A DNA stretch of 64,000 bases, taken from contig JARGPN010000014.1 of assembly GCA_029213045.1 (NCBI GenBank), positions 1 through 64,000 of the forward strand, read 5' to 3'. The notes below the pieces were generated by a model that saw only the letters and a program-made list of their open reading frames with translations, searched no databases and was not told where the DNA came from. Made by a program: the position numbers and the translations under genes. Of this stretch, positions 7,500 to 15,626 are shown piece after piece. Each line of letters begins with the position of its first letter. Position 1 is the stretch's first letter. This DNA comes from Alcanivoracaceae bacterium. GTDB taxonomy: Bacteria; Pseudomonadota; Gammaproteobacteria; Pseudomonadales; Alcanivoracaceae.

Positions 7500-7586
7500 C
7501 CAGCGCAGATACATTCGCAAGGCCGTGAGTTCGCGAAAATGGTCAAAGAAGTTAAGCTGATTAAGAAGAAAAAGGGCGATGTCTAA
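7500..7586 (+). other. Possible C-terminal remnant of a lost gene
   Basis: A frame entering from the right edge of repeat copy 3 reads QGREFAKMVKEVKLIKKKKG and ends at TAA 7584-7586. It has no start codon upstream within the non-repeat DNA. The lysine-rich tail looks like a real protein end cut off by the repeat, but it is very short and could be chance. Confidence 0.22.
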
Positions 7587-7635
7587 TCTTCTATAGCCAG
7601 TAGCGCGCATAATATTAAGCAATAGGATATCGATT

Positions 7636-8241
7636 GTGGCAGATGATTTCGAAAGTTTTAAACAGTACCTGGAGTCGACCGAGTATATTGATTGGAAAAC
7701 CCCCGAAGTGTTGGCGACAGCGACATCACTGGCTGATGGTCTCGACGAGCACGAAGAAATAGCGCGGAAATGTTTTGAGTTTGTGCGAGACGAAATCCAA
7801 CACAGCTGGGACTACAAGCTAAATCCCGTAACGTGCAAGGCATCAGATGTTCTTCATTATGGTACGGGTTATTGCTATGCAAAAAGTCATTTGCTTGCGG
7901 CGCTCCTTCGAGCGAATGGAATTCCTGCAGGGTTATGCTACCAACGTTTAACGATTACCGATGTGCCGCCATTTTGTCTTCATGGATTGAATGCCGTTTA
8001 CCTTCAGCCGTTGGGTTGGTATCGCGTAGATGCAAGGGGGAATAAGCAAGGGGTGTCAGCAGAATTCTGTCCTCCTGTAGAGAAGTTGGCATTCCCCATT
8101 ATTACAACAGGCGAAGCGGATTTTATGGAAGTTTGGGCGGAGCCATTGCCCATCGTTATTCGCGCACTAAAAGAAGGTAAGACGTTCCAAGAGGTGGCCG
8201 ACAATTTACCCGATGTCGAGTTGGTCGCGGCGGGGAAATAA
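7636..8241 (+). CDS. Transglutaminase-like cysteine protease-fold protein
   Basis: A 201-residue soluble protein with a transglutaminase-like core. The catalytic triad is visible: Cys in GYCYAKS (near residue 79), His in CLHGLNAVYL (near residue 116) and Asp in YRVDARGN (near residue 133). Proteins of this type act as transglutaminases, peptidases or have non-catalytic roles; the substrate cannot be told. There is no signal peptide, so it is cytoplasmic. The start is GTG at 7636, with TAGGAT about seven bases upstream. It converges on the RND exporter gene, with a hairpin between them, and is therefore not part of the AvrD operon. Confidence 0.8.
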   Translation: MADDFESFKQYLESTEYIDWKTPEVLATATSLADGLDEHEEIARKCFEFVRDEIQHSWDYKLNPVTCKASDVLHYGTGYCYAKSHLLAALLRANGIPAGLCYQRLTITDVPPFCLHGLNAVYLQPLGWYRVDARGNKQGVSAEFCPPVEKLAFPIITTGEADFMEVWAEPLPIVIRALKEGKTFQEVADNLPDVELVAAGK

Positions 8242-8281
8242 TGGTGTTGCGATTGCTGGCTCTCGCACCAATCCAGTCGTT

Positions 8282-8319
8282 CTCAGAACGCGGCGAGCCT
8301 ATGCGCGCCGTGTTCTGAG
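8282..8319. terminator. Hairpin between convergent genes
   Basis: CTCAGAAC (8282-8289) pairs with GTTCTGAG (8312-8319), and CGGCG/CGCCG extends the stem inward, with a loop of about ten bases. It lies between the stops of the transglutaminase-like gene (8241) and the exporter (8341). There is no clear U-tract on either strand, so it may be a rho-dependent or processing stop rather than a classic intrinsic terminator. Confidence 0.5.
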
Positions 8320-8340
8320 TTAGACGTATAAGAGGACGTT

Positions 8341-10695
8341 TTATGAAGGCAGCGAAGGCGACGATACCCCGTCCAGCGCCGTTCTTTTTGCGCTCTGTCT
8401 TTCTGGCACACGATCAAACACCAATAGCAGCACGGGTAGCAGCAACATATCGAGTGCTAAGGCGATTGCCAATGTGACGGCTGTCATCAGGCCCATGTCG
8501 GAATTCAGTTTAAACGGCGATAACGCGAGCACCATAAAGCCTACCACGAGCGTAACGGTGGTGCCGATTAACGCGCGACCCACTTTGCGAAATGCTTCTT
8601 CAATTGCCGCAACTTTCGATAAACCTTTTTCCCGAGTGGCTACCATGTAGCGGCTGAGAAAATGCACCGTATCATCGACCACAATTCCCAGCGTCATAGT
8701 GCCGATAACCGAAAGGCTTAGGCCTACCTCTCCGACAAGCAATCCCCATCCGGCAAATGCGATGCCCACAGGCATGAGGTTAGGCGCGAGGCTAATAATG
8801 CCAATTCTTACGGAGCGGAACACAAACAACAGTAGTGCGGAAATAAGCACTAATGCGATGACAACGCCGACGAGCAGCGTGCGGTTATTTCGCTCGCCAA
8901 TATGCGCAAACATCATATCGGGGCTAACGCCTGGCCCAGTGAGTGATTGCATGTCTTGCTGCTGTAGCCACAATTGCGCGCGATCTTCTAGCGCCATTAA
9001 ATTCTGCGAACTCATTTTTTTCATGGTCACTACCATGCGCATTGCAGAGTGATCTGGCTTGACCTGATTGCTTAGCTGCAAACCGAATGGCATCGATAGC
9101 TCATATAACAAGGTGTACTGAGATGCCTCTTCGCGCGTGTCCGGTAATCGATAGCGCTGCGGGTCATCGCCATGAAGATTGCGGTTAATGCGCTTGAGCA
9201 CATCAGTAAAAACGCTAACGTGGTACACGCCTTCCTGTTGCTCGTACCAGTTTGAGAATGCTTCGATTTTTTGCAGAAATTCCGGATCAGAGATGCCGTT
9301 CTTTTCGCCGCTATTTAATTCGTATTCAAGCGTGGCAATGCCGGTGAGATTTTCGAACAAGAAATCGTTGGCCTGACGTACGGGGAATGATTCGCCGAAG
9401 TAATCATAAAAGGTGTCGTCGAGGGTGTTCTTCGGCAAGCCAATAAACATAAGCGCAATCAAACCGATGAGCGCCACAAGCGAAACGCGACGATGCTTGT
9501 CGAGCATGAAGGCCAGCGCGACAGGCCAAAGCGGTGCGTGATTTTTTGCCGCGCGAGTTGCCTTCGTCTTGGATGGCATCATTAATGTCCAAACCGGTAG
9601 AAACGACACCGTCATTAACCACGCAACGAACACGCCTAGTGCGGAAATATTGCCGAGGTCACGGAACGGTGGTGAATCGGAAAAGTTGAGCGTCATAAAA
9701 CCGGCCATAGTGGTTAGGCTGGTAAGGTAGATAGCGCGAAAATTTTCCGTTAACGCTGTTTTCATGGCGGCGTGTTTTTCGTCGCCACGGCGTAGCCCCG
9801 CGTAGTAGGTGGACAGCAAGTGCATGCAGTCGGCGACGACGATGGTGAGAATAATCGTCGGCGCAGAGGCGGACGGTGGCGAGAGACTAATGCCAAGCCA
9901 TCCGGCTGAACCGAGTGCGCCGATGATCGCGCCGAGCGTGACCAATAATGTGCTGAAGGATGCCGCAATGGAACGAGTGAACACCATCATGCCGACGAGA
10001 ATGAGCAACAGCGTAATCGGAAACAGTACCGTCATGTCGTGCTGCGATGCATCGACCAACGTAGCGTTCATCATTATCTGACCGGACATATAAAACGTTT
10101 GCTGAGGGAATCTCAGTTCCGCGCGCGACACTAGGTCACGTATAAAGACTGCAACTTCGGGCACTTCCATCTCGCGCATTTTGCCGGGCAGGCGAATGGT
10201 GATGTTCACCGCGCCTACTTCGCCGTCGGCTGCTAGCAGGCGATTCACAAGCTGCTTTTCAGAAAGCGCTTCGTTTTGAAGCTGCTGGATTCTGGCGTCG
10301 GTCATTTCGCTGACTGGCGGAACCATGTTTTCGACAACGATGTCATCGCCGGCAACACGGGTGTACTGGTAGTTGTTCAGAGAGTCGACACGTGAGGAAT
10401 ACGGAGTCCTCCAGCTCTCTTCAGTGATGTATTCCAGTGCGGCAAGGGTGTCGCGATTAAATACGCTGCCTTGCTTCGGTGCAATTGCGATCAGCACGTT
10501 ATCGCTGCTGTCGAATTCGGATTGCAGCGCTTCGAACGCCGTGAGCTGCGGATTGTCTGGGCCGAAGAAAACGCGATAGTCCGAGGAAAATGATAGCCTC
10601 CCAGCGCCTAATACTGCACCGAAAAGGATTAGCAGCCAGGTGGCTAATACCGCCCAACGATGTCGGGTAATAAATGAAAAGTATTTATCCAGCAT
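8341..10695 (-). CDS. MMPL/RND superfamily exporter
   Basis: A 784-residue inner-membrane transporter with the duplicated RND layout: one N-terminal membrane helix (residues ~14-33), a large periplasmic loop, five helices at ~220-375, a further helix near 405-425, a second loop and a final block of five helices at ~610-765. SSD-like segments such as GTMTLGIVVDDTVHFLSRYM are clear. This subfamily (hydrophobe/lipid RND, as MmpL and hopanoid or polyketide exporters) exports lipids and secondary metabolites with proton energy. It is the last gene of the AvrD operon; its ATG overlaps the HAD gene by 11 bases. From that context I infer export of the product of the AvrD pathway. No membrane-fusion protein or outer-membrane partner lies nearby. 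Confidence 0.9.
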   Translation of the reverse strand: MLDKYFSFITRHRWAVLATWLLILFGAVLGAGRLSFSSDYRVFFGPDNPQLTAFEALQSEFDSSDNVLIAIAPKQGSVFNRDTLAALEYITEESWRTPYSSRVDSLNNYQYTRVAGDDIVVENMVPPVSEMTDARIQQLQNEALSEKQLVNRLLAADGEVGAVNITIRLPGKMREMEVPEVAVFIRDLVSRAELRFPQQTFYMSGQIMMNATLVDASQHDMTVLFPITLLLILVGMMVFTRSIAASFSTLLVTLGAIIGALGSAGWLGISLSPPSASAPTIILTIVVADCMHLLSTYYAGLRRGDEKHAAMKTALTENFRAIYLTSLTTMAGFMTLNFSDSPPFRDLGNISALGVFVAWLMTVSFLPVWTLMMPSKTKATRAAKNHAPLWPVALAFMLDKHRRVSLVALIGLIALMFIGLPKNTLDDTFYDYFGESFPVRQANDFLFENLTGIATLEYELNSGEKNGISDPEFLQKIEAFSNWYEQQEGVYHVSVFTDVLKRINRNLHGDDPQRYRLPDTREEASQYTLLYELSMPFGLQLSNQVKPDHSAMRMVVTMKKMSSQNLMALEDRAQLWLQQQDMQSLTGPGVSPDMMFAHIGERNNRTLLVGVVIALVLISALLLFVFRSVRIGIISLAPNLMPVGIAFAGWGLLVGEVGLSLSVIGTMTLGIVVDDTVHFLSRYMVATREKGLSKVAAIEEAFRKVGRALIGTTVTLVVGFMVLALSPFKLNSDMGLMTAVTLAIALALDMLLLPVLLLVFDRVPERQSAKRTALDGVSSPSLPS

Positions 10696-11341
10696 GGGAA
10701 ATTTTCTCCACCGATTGGGTAAGGCGTTGTGGTTCTATGGGTTTTCCTTTGAACCAGGCGTGATCAGCAATCGCGAGCATGGGCAGGTCCGCGTTGCTGT
10801 CTCCGTATGCGTAAATTTCGTCAAAATTACTTAGGTTGTAACGTTCGCGAATGCGCTTAACTTTTTCATCTCCGTGACAGTTAAGTCCGGACAGATTTCC
10901 GGTAACTATGCCGTCGATACACTCGATTTCTGTGGCGAGAAGGTCGATGCCCAGTGATGCACACCAAGGCGCAAGCCATACGGAAAGCGATGCACTTACG
11001 ACCACTACCGTGTGCCCGCACTCTTGATGAAGTTGTAATCTTTTCAGCATATTGTGATTAAGAATGTTTGGTATGCGCGTGCGACTGTAATCGGCCCCGC
11101 GATTAAGAATGTCTTGCTGTTTCATACCAGCGTAAAAACGCGTGACGTATGCTTCCTTAGCTTGCGTGGCGGAGCAGAGGCCCGCTTTAAAGGCATACAA
11201 AAACGGCAGAACGCTCAGCAATCTATGTGAGAATCCCACGCGACCATATAGGCGACGTGGGAAATCACGAATGGTGTCGCGCGTGGTAAGTGTTAGATCA
11301 AAGTCAAAGAACGCGATGGCGTTATCAGTATCGAAGCGCAT
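10685..11341 (-). CDS. HAD-superfamily phosphatase (HAD-IB, SerB-like)
   Basis: A 218-residue cytoplasmic hydrolase. Motif I is FFDFDLTLT with nucleophile Asp13 and acid Asp15, motif II includes VVSAS in the middle of the protein, and motif III/IV is GDSNAD at 180-185. This is the HAD-IB arrangement of phosphoserine phosphatases and related small-molecule phosphatases. It overlaps the P-loop NTPase gene by 17 bases and the exporter by 11, so translation is coupled. In the Streptomyces butyrolactone route a phosphatase removes the phosphate left after AfsA condensation; an equivalent step here is inference from the AvrD neighbour. Substrate unknown. Confidence 0.88.
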   Translation of the reverse strand: MRFDTDNAIAFFDFDLTLTTRDTIRDFPRRLYGRVGFSHRLLSVLPFLYAFKAGLCSATQAKEAYVTRFYAGMKQQDILNRGADYSRTRIPNILNHNMLKRLQLHQECGHTVVVVSASLSVWLAPWCASLGIDLLATEIECIDGIVTGNLSGLNCHGDEKVKRIRERYNLSNFDEIYAYGDSNADLPMLAIADHAWFKGKPIEPQRLTQSVEKISHAG

Positions 11342-12098
11342 ACTTCACTCGCTTGACGACGGAATCCTCGCGGGTCAGTGAGTGATGCCTTGCGTCCGCT
11401 TCCAGTACTGCCAAATGTTCAGCAACGCGTTCCTTGGCAATATCAATGGCTTCGTCAACGGGCACGACGACATCAAATTTAAAAATATCCATGATTTGCT
11501 CAACACGTTCTGGAATTGAGCCGCGCACGATGTGATAGGGAATTTCGATGTCGTCGAGAACTTTTAGCAAGATCTCATCGGACAGTGCGCGAAATGGCTC
11601 AGACACAGGACGGTGGTTATCGGCCACCATGGCGAACTCAACAGGAAGGTGTACGTAGGCATCATAGAGTCGTTTGGCGCGATTCTTTACAACCTGTCCA
11701 TAGGCATTCATATATGCCTTGTAGAATCTTTTGACCGGAAGGCCAACAATTTCGTTAAGAACGCGGTGCACAATATTGGCAGAAGGGTTAATGCCAACCT
11801 GCATGCGTGCTTCGCCGTATACCCATTCGTGCACCACAGAGCCGTCTGAAATAAATGAGCCTTGCTGCATGGCTTCGTTATGAATGCGTTCTTCGAGTCG
11901 GCGCAATCCGAGTTGAATTAGTTCGCCAGCGGATAAGTCTTGGACTTGTTTGCCGGGAATATCTTCCATCAATATTTCGCGAGATGTTTTCGCGTGCGTG
12001 CGAGGAATGCCGGTGGCAATGGAAAGCGCTTCAGTAGTGGTGGTTTTCCCAGATGAGTAGGTGCCAGATACGGCCAAGCGAACGATATTTTTCTGCAT
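11325..12098 (-). CDS. P-loop NTPase/kinase (AAA_28, NadR-like fold)
   Basis: A 257-residue protein with Walker A GTYSSGKT at residues 12-19 and an overall nucleoside-kinase-like pattern (NadR/thymidylate-kinase type: early TTTEAL, then REILMED, then FISDGSVVHEW as the Walker B/lid region). Members of this group phosphorylate small molecules; the substrate is not evident. Downstream segments such as VADNHRPVSEPFR and a C-terminal helical part (AEHLAVLEADARHH) complete the fold. Its start is two bases after the avrD stop and its end overlaps the HAD gene, so it belongs to the AvrD operon. A sugar or ketose kinase supplying AvrD is one possibility, but this is a guess. Confidence 0.8.
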   Translation of the reverse strand: MQKNIVRLAVSGTYSSGKTTTTEALSIATGIPRTHAKTSREILMEDIPGKQVQDLSAGELIQLGLRRLEERIHNEAMQQGSFISDGSVVHEWVYGEARMQVGINPSANIVHRVLNEIVGLPVKRFYKAYMNAYGQVVKNRAKRLYDAYVHLPVEFAMVADNHRPVSEPFRALSDEILLKVLDDIEIPYHIVRGSIPERVEQIMDIFKFDVVVPVDEAIDIAKERVAEHLAVLEADARHHSLTREDSVVKRVKYALRY

Positions 12099-12100
12099 GG

Positions 12101-13114
12101 TTATTCCCCTGATGGTAATTGATGGGCGATCACCGCGCTCATCGTAAAGTTTTCAATTTGGCTACAAGACGATGTCATCTCTGCGGTGCGCCACGGCGCG
12201 CCTGCCATTGAGCAGATGCGTGTTTTAGTGACGCCGACGTCGAGATCGAGTGGCGCGAGGCGTGGTACGGGATGTGGCATGCTGATGGAGAATGCGCGCA
12301 TCCAAAGATTGTGGCTGTTCTTGCGAGAAAGGTTATCGAGTCGGTACATCAGCGTTTGCGCTAATTGCGCGCCGGTGATCATCATGTCGACGGCGCTGGC
12401 ATAGCCTGAAAAGCCGCTGCCAACACCGACAGTGGGGGCGTAGCCGGAGTCCTCAAGGATTTCCACGCGTGCGCAGAGCGCCTCGTCGCGAGGAAAATTA
12501 ATATCGTAAATATTGTGCGTGAGAGATTTGTAGTGATGACCATACAAGCTGCGTCGACTGCGACCTAACAGCTCATCAAGGTGCTTGAGCACTACGCGCG
12601 GGCCGAACGGGAAGCGACTTTCTGAAAGCGGGTGGGCCACGGTAACGTCGACGCTAAACCCCGCGATGCGGACGTCAAAGGTAGAAAGATGACTTGCGCC
12701 ATTGGACGCTGAGGGAGTGCAGCTGACATAACGCCCTTGCACTGGAATGTTATTGAGATCTTCATGCGCCGTTCGCGCCGATTTTATGCCGATATGATGC
12801 AGCCACAGTTGCCGCTCTTGCTCGACGTTAAACCCGAATCGACATAACAAGAACGCATCGCATAATTGGATCGCCGTTACCAAGATATCGACTGTACTTA
12901 AATGTGGTCTTAAGTCTCCCCGCGCTCCCTTTTTCGACCAGTCCTGCGGATATTCAATGCCAATCGTGGCGTCGAATTTTCCTGTCTCACAATCCATGTC
13001 GATATCACGAATGTCGTGTCGAATACGTCGGTAGCCACTACCAAAGTAGCGGCTGTCTGACGGCCCTAAAAATTCATCAATGTTCACGCCCTGAATAATT
13101 GCTGGACTGTTCAT
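12101..13114 (-). CDS. AvrD family protein (syringolide-type signal synthase)
   Basis: A 337-residue cytoplasmic protein resembling Pseudomonas syringae AvrD. Shared-looking landmarks are IDEFLGPSDSRYFGSGYRRI at ~12-31, IEYPQDWSKK near 53, and RPHLSTVDILVTAIQLCDAF near 68-87, repeated more weakly in the second half (GYASAVDMMITGAQLAQTLM near residue 240), which suggests two related hotdog-like halves as in AfsA. AvrD is known to direct synthesis of syringolides from a beta-keto acid and a pentulose; AfsA condenses beta-ketoacyl chains with DHAP. I infer a similar condensation. ATG 13114 has GGAGG upstream. It is the first gene of a four-gene operon and lies downstream of a lux-box-like palindrome. 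Family assignment is by memory of motifs, not a search. Confidence 0.8.
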   Translation of the reverse strand: MNSPAIIQGVNIDEFLGPSDSRYFGSGYRRIRHDIRDIDMDCETGKFDATIGIEYPQDWSKKGARGDLRPHLSTVDILVTAIQLCDAFLLCRFGFNVEQERQLWLHHIGIKSARTAHEDLNNIPVQGRYVSCTPSASNGASHLSTFDVRIAGFSVDVTVAHPLSESRFPFGPRVVLKHLDELLGRSRRSLYGHHYKSLTHNIYDINFPRDEALCARVEILEDSGYAPTVGVGSGFSGYASAVDMMITGAQLAQTLMYRLDNLSRKNSHNLWMRAFSISMPHPVPRLAPLDLDVGVTKTRICSMAGAPWRTAEMTSSCSQIENFTMSAVIAHQLPSGE

Positions 13115-13217
13115 GAATCCCTTCCTCCACCTTTCCTCGGGTACTTTTCAGCGTTATATCGACTCTTGATGTCGCTGATTGAGGGGAGAAATTAGCAACT
13201 AAACGGTGTGTGGCTCC

Positions 13218-13235
13218 CCTAACCGATCGGTTAGG
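13218..13235. promoter_or_regulatory. lux-box-like 18-bp perfect palindrome
   Basis: CCTAACCGATCGGTTAGG is a perfect palindrome containing the CT-N12-AG pattern of lux/las boxes. It lies 104 bases upstream of the avrD start and between avrD and the LuxR-type gene. It is a strong operator candidate for that regulator, placed where it could activate avrD. No -10 is assigned with confidence. Confidence 0.65.
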
Positions 13236-13402
13236 TACCTAGATGGATTTCCCTGCGGCATACTGCTTCGGTTTATATTCGGGTCGACAAGGCGGCACAC
13301 GGACATCAGTGCAACATTGTTGAAATGGCAGAATTGAAGAAAAATGCGGCATTTGTGGAAGGCTGTAGTTGTTTCGTCGACCTTTGATATGTCGATTGTC
13401 GG

Positions 13403-14080
13403 TCAGGAAAGGAGGTTGTTTTTTTCCGCAAAGGCAACGATTTGTACACGGTTCTGAACATTTAGCTTTCGACACACTGCGCGTAGATGAAATTTCACCG
13501 TGTGTTCGGAAATATCGAGAATTCTCCCAATATCCCAATTTGACTTTCCTTTGCGCAGCCAGCGCAACACGTCTTGTTCGCGAGACGTGAGTTGAATATC
13601 CGCGTTTGATGTGTTGCAGCGTTGGTAGGCAGCGTTTAAATGGGGGGCAATCAATTCTAACGACTGCGTCAGTATTTTAGTGTCGAACCGGTATTCGCCG
13701 CGGGCGTCGCTAAAGTACGTATAGCTTCCCTCCTTCTTATCATGTTCATTCGCGCGAACGTAGAAAAGAAACCCTGGGTTAGCGCAGTCTCTCACAGGGG
13801 CCACGCCGACCGTCGAGTGTGCGCATGAGTGCTGAAATGGCAGCGCTCGCATTGCACGGTGCTGATCTTTACAGGCCTCGACTTGGTCGCGGGGGATTCT
13901 AAAGTTAAACAACGCGGAGGGCGACGCGTGACGGTGGTCAGATGCCTGTATCGCAAAACCAAAAGGAATTACATGTCGGAACTGGTCATAGATTCCGGCA
14001 AGTTCGTCCATGTTACGTACTTCTAGGCAGCGGTGACTAATTAGAAATAGTTCGCGCAGCTGTGTCGTGGTTAATGTCAT
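13403..14080 (-). CDS. LuxR-type transcriptional regulator (GerE HTH)
   Basis: A 225-residue regulator. The C-terminal GerE helix-turn-helix is at ~160-222 (LTSREQDVLRWLRKGKSNWD then ISEHTVKFHLRAVCRKLNVQNR). The N-terminal ~150 residues do not show the conserved Trp/Tyr/Asp/Pro set of acyl-homoserine-lactone binding domains; the pattern is closer to EpsA/XrtB-associated regulators. It may therefore sense a different ligand. It is adjacent to and in the same orientation as the AvrD operon, with the palindrome at 13218-13235 between them; no luxI-like gene is in the window. ATG 14078-14080 has only a weak ribosome-binding site. Confidence 0.87.
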   Translation of the reverse strand: MTLTTTQLRELFLISHRCLEVRNMDELAGIYDQFRHVIPFGFAIQASDHRHASPSALFNFRIPRDQVEACKDQHRAMRALPFQHSCAHSTVGVAPVRDCANPGFLFYVRANEHDKKEGSYTYFSDARGEYRFDTKILTQSLELIAPHLNAAYQRCNTSNADIQLTSREQDVLRWLRKGKSNWDIGRILDISEHTVKFHLRAVCRKLNVQNRVQIVAFAEKNNLLS

Positions 14081-14522
14081 GGGTGGGTTTCCGTCAGCGC
14101 TGCATGCAGAAAGAATGGAGCGAACGATACTGGTTGATTTATATAGGGATAATAGAGCGAGTGCCTATCTCAATGCAGCTCCAATGGGAAAATTAACACG
14201 CGTTTATTATGAGTATTTGTGGGCGCTTGCTAGTGTTGATATTGTTGTGACGTAAGCGCGAGATTTTTCTAAAATTAAATGGATGTTAAATCAAAGCGCA
14301 TCGCTCTCTCTTGCTCGCCGTAAATGGGTTGAGGGTAAAGCCCGGCGTATTGGCGCAAGAGTGGTTGGGCATGTCGGTGATCTCTGCTTCAAGGCGGGAA
14401 CTAATGTTGAGAATCCCTATCCATTAGCAATGGCTGCGGGGTTGAGCGATATTATTTTGAGGGCACTTTGTATTTTATGGCCCGCCGAATCATAGTAATG
14501 ACATTCTTATCGGAGATAGGTC
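14081..14522. other. Intergenic, no convincing gene
   Basis: A 442-base gap between the LuxR-type gene and the SIMPL-domain gene. Short open frames (62 and 70 codons) exist on the plus strand but lack ribosome-binding sites and family patterns. It presumably holds the promoters of the two divergent genes. Confidence 0.5.
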
Positions 14523-15242
14523 ATGCAGAAGAGTGGTAATGCGAGTGCGTTAATTCTAGGCGCTTTTATCTTTATTGGGTTGGCATCGCTAGGGTTTTTG
14601 TTGGGTAATGCTGCCGTTGAAGTGAAGCAGTATGAGCGAAGTGTCACGGTGAAGGGGCTGTCGGAGCGTGAATACACGGCGGATATTGTTATCTGGCCGA
14701 TTCAATTTGCCGCAGCGGAAAACGATTTGAGTGCATTGTATGGTTCGCTGGAGAAAAACACCGCCAAGATAAAGACATTCTTAATAGAGAACGGTGTGAG
14801 CGAGGACGAGGTGACTTTTTCTGCTCCCGCAATTACTGATAAGTCTGCGCAGCAGTATGGCAGCGGCGTGCGCCCTGAGTTTCGCTATACAGCACTGCAA
14901 ACCGTGACCGTCTATTCGAAAAATATCGATGCGGTGCGCAAGGTAATGACATCGCTATCGTCGTTGGGTAAGCAAGGTATTGTGTTTACGGGCGGTGATT
15001 ACCAGTCGCAGACAGAATATCTGTTTACTCGATTAAATGAAGTAAAGCCTGAGATGATTGAAGAGGCGACACGGAAGGCTCGGGAAGTAGCTGAAAAATT
15101 TGCGTCGGACTCGGATAGCCAGCTAGGTAAAATTAAACGTGCATCTCAGGGGCAATTTAGTATTAATGCGCGTGATAAGAATAATCCACACATTAAAAAC
15201 GTAAGGGTTGTTTCGACCGTCGAGTATTATTTGTCTGATTGA
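14523..15242 (+). CDS. SIMPL domain-containing protein (DUF541)
   Basis: A 239-residue protein with one N-terminal hydrophobic segment at ~9-31 (ALILGAFIFIGLASLGFLLG), acting as a membrane anchor or uncleaved signal, followed by a periplasmic SIMPL/DUF541 domain: YERSVTVKGLSEREYTADI at the start, a VTVYSKNIDAV strand in the middle and the ending VVSTVEYYLSD. The family includes YggE-like proteins linked to oxidative stress, but the biochemical role is unsettled. It is a single gene flanked by an intergenic gap and a REP cluster. Confidence 0.88.
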   Translation: MQKSGNASALILGAFIFIGLASLGFLLGNAAVEVKQYERSVTVKGLSEREYTADIVIWPIQFAAAENDLSALYGSLEKNTAKIKTFLIENGVSEDEVTFSAPAITDKSAQQYGSGVRPEFRYTALQTVTVYSKNIDAVRKVMTSLSSLGKQGIVFTGGDYQSQTEYLFTRLNEVKPEMIEEATRKAREVAEKFASDSDSQLGKIKRASQGQFSINARDKNNPHIKNVRVVSTVEYYLSD

Positions 15243-15279
15243 TTCTTAGCAGAAGTATATCGGCAGCGCTCAATTTTAT

Positions 15280-15610
15280 GTGGGAGCTTGGTTGCGAGCG
15301 ATAAGGTTTTAGTCGACGCCCTATCGCTTGCAGGCAAGCTCCCACATGGTTTGGTGCTTTGTTTTTGGATTGGTGTTGGCTTTTAAGGTTGTGGATTTGG
15401 TGTGGGTCCTATCGCTTGCGGGCAAGCTCCCACGTGGTTTGGTGCTTTGTTTTTTGGATTGGTGTTGGTTTTTTTAAGGTTGTGGGTTTTGGTGTGGGCC
15501 TATCGCTTGCGGGCGAACTCCCATATTTTTTTGTGAGTGTGTTTATGTGGGAGCTTGCCTGCAAGCGATACTGCCTTGTTTAAATCGAGCTGGCCCGCAA
15601 GTTAACTCCC
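15280..15610. repeat. REP cluster A
   Basis: Five recognisable units of the palindromic REP sequence: plus orientation at 15280-15303 and 15547-15570, reverse orientation at 15321-15346, 15409-15433 and 15500-15523, and a degenerate one near 15583-15608. Each unit is built on CTATCGCTTGCAGGCAAGCT or its complement. Units alternate in orientation as in BIMEs. GT-rich spacers (TTGGTGTTGG) are themselves repeated. The array fills the gap between the SIMPL gene and trmB and may act as a transcript end or gyrase/IHF site. Confidence 0.88.
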
Positions 15611-15626
15611 TTAGTCTCAGAGCCCT

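Noticed and set aside
7636..8241. Transglutaminase-like gene as a part of the AvrD operon
   Set aside because: It is on the opposite strand and separated from the exporter by a convergent hairpin.
13115..14522. luxI-type synthase or additional small genes beside the LuxR-type gene
   Set aside because: Short frames at 13239-13538, 14067-14255 and 14283-14495 have no synthase pattern and no good start signals.
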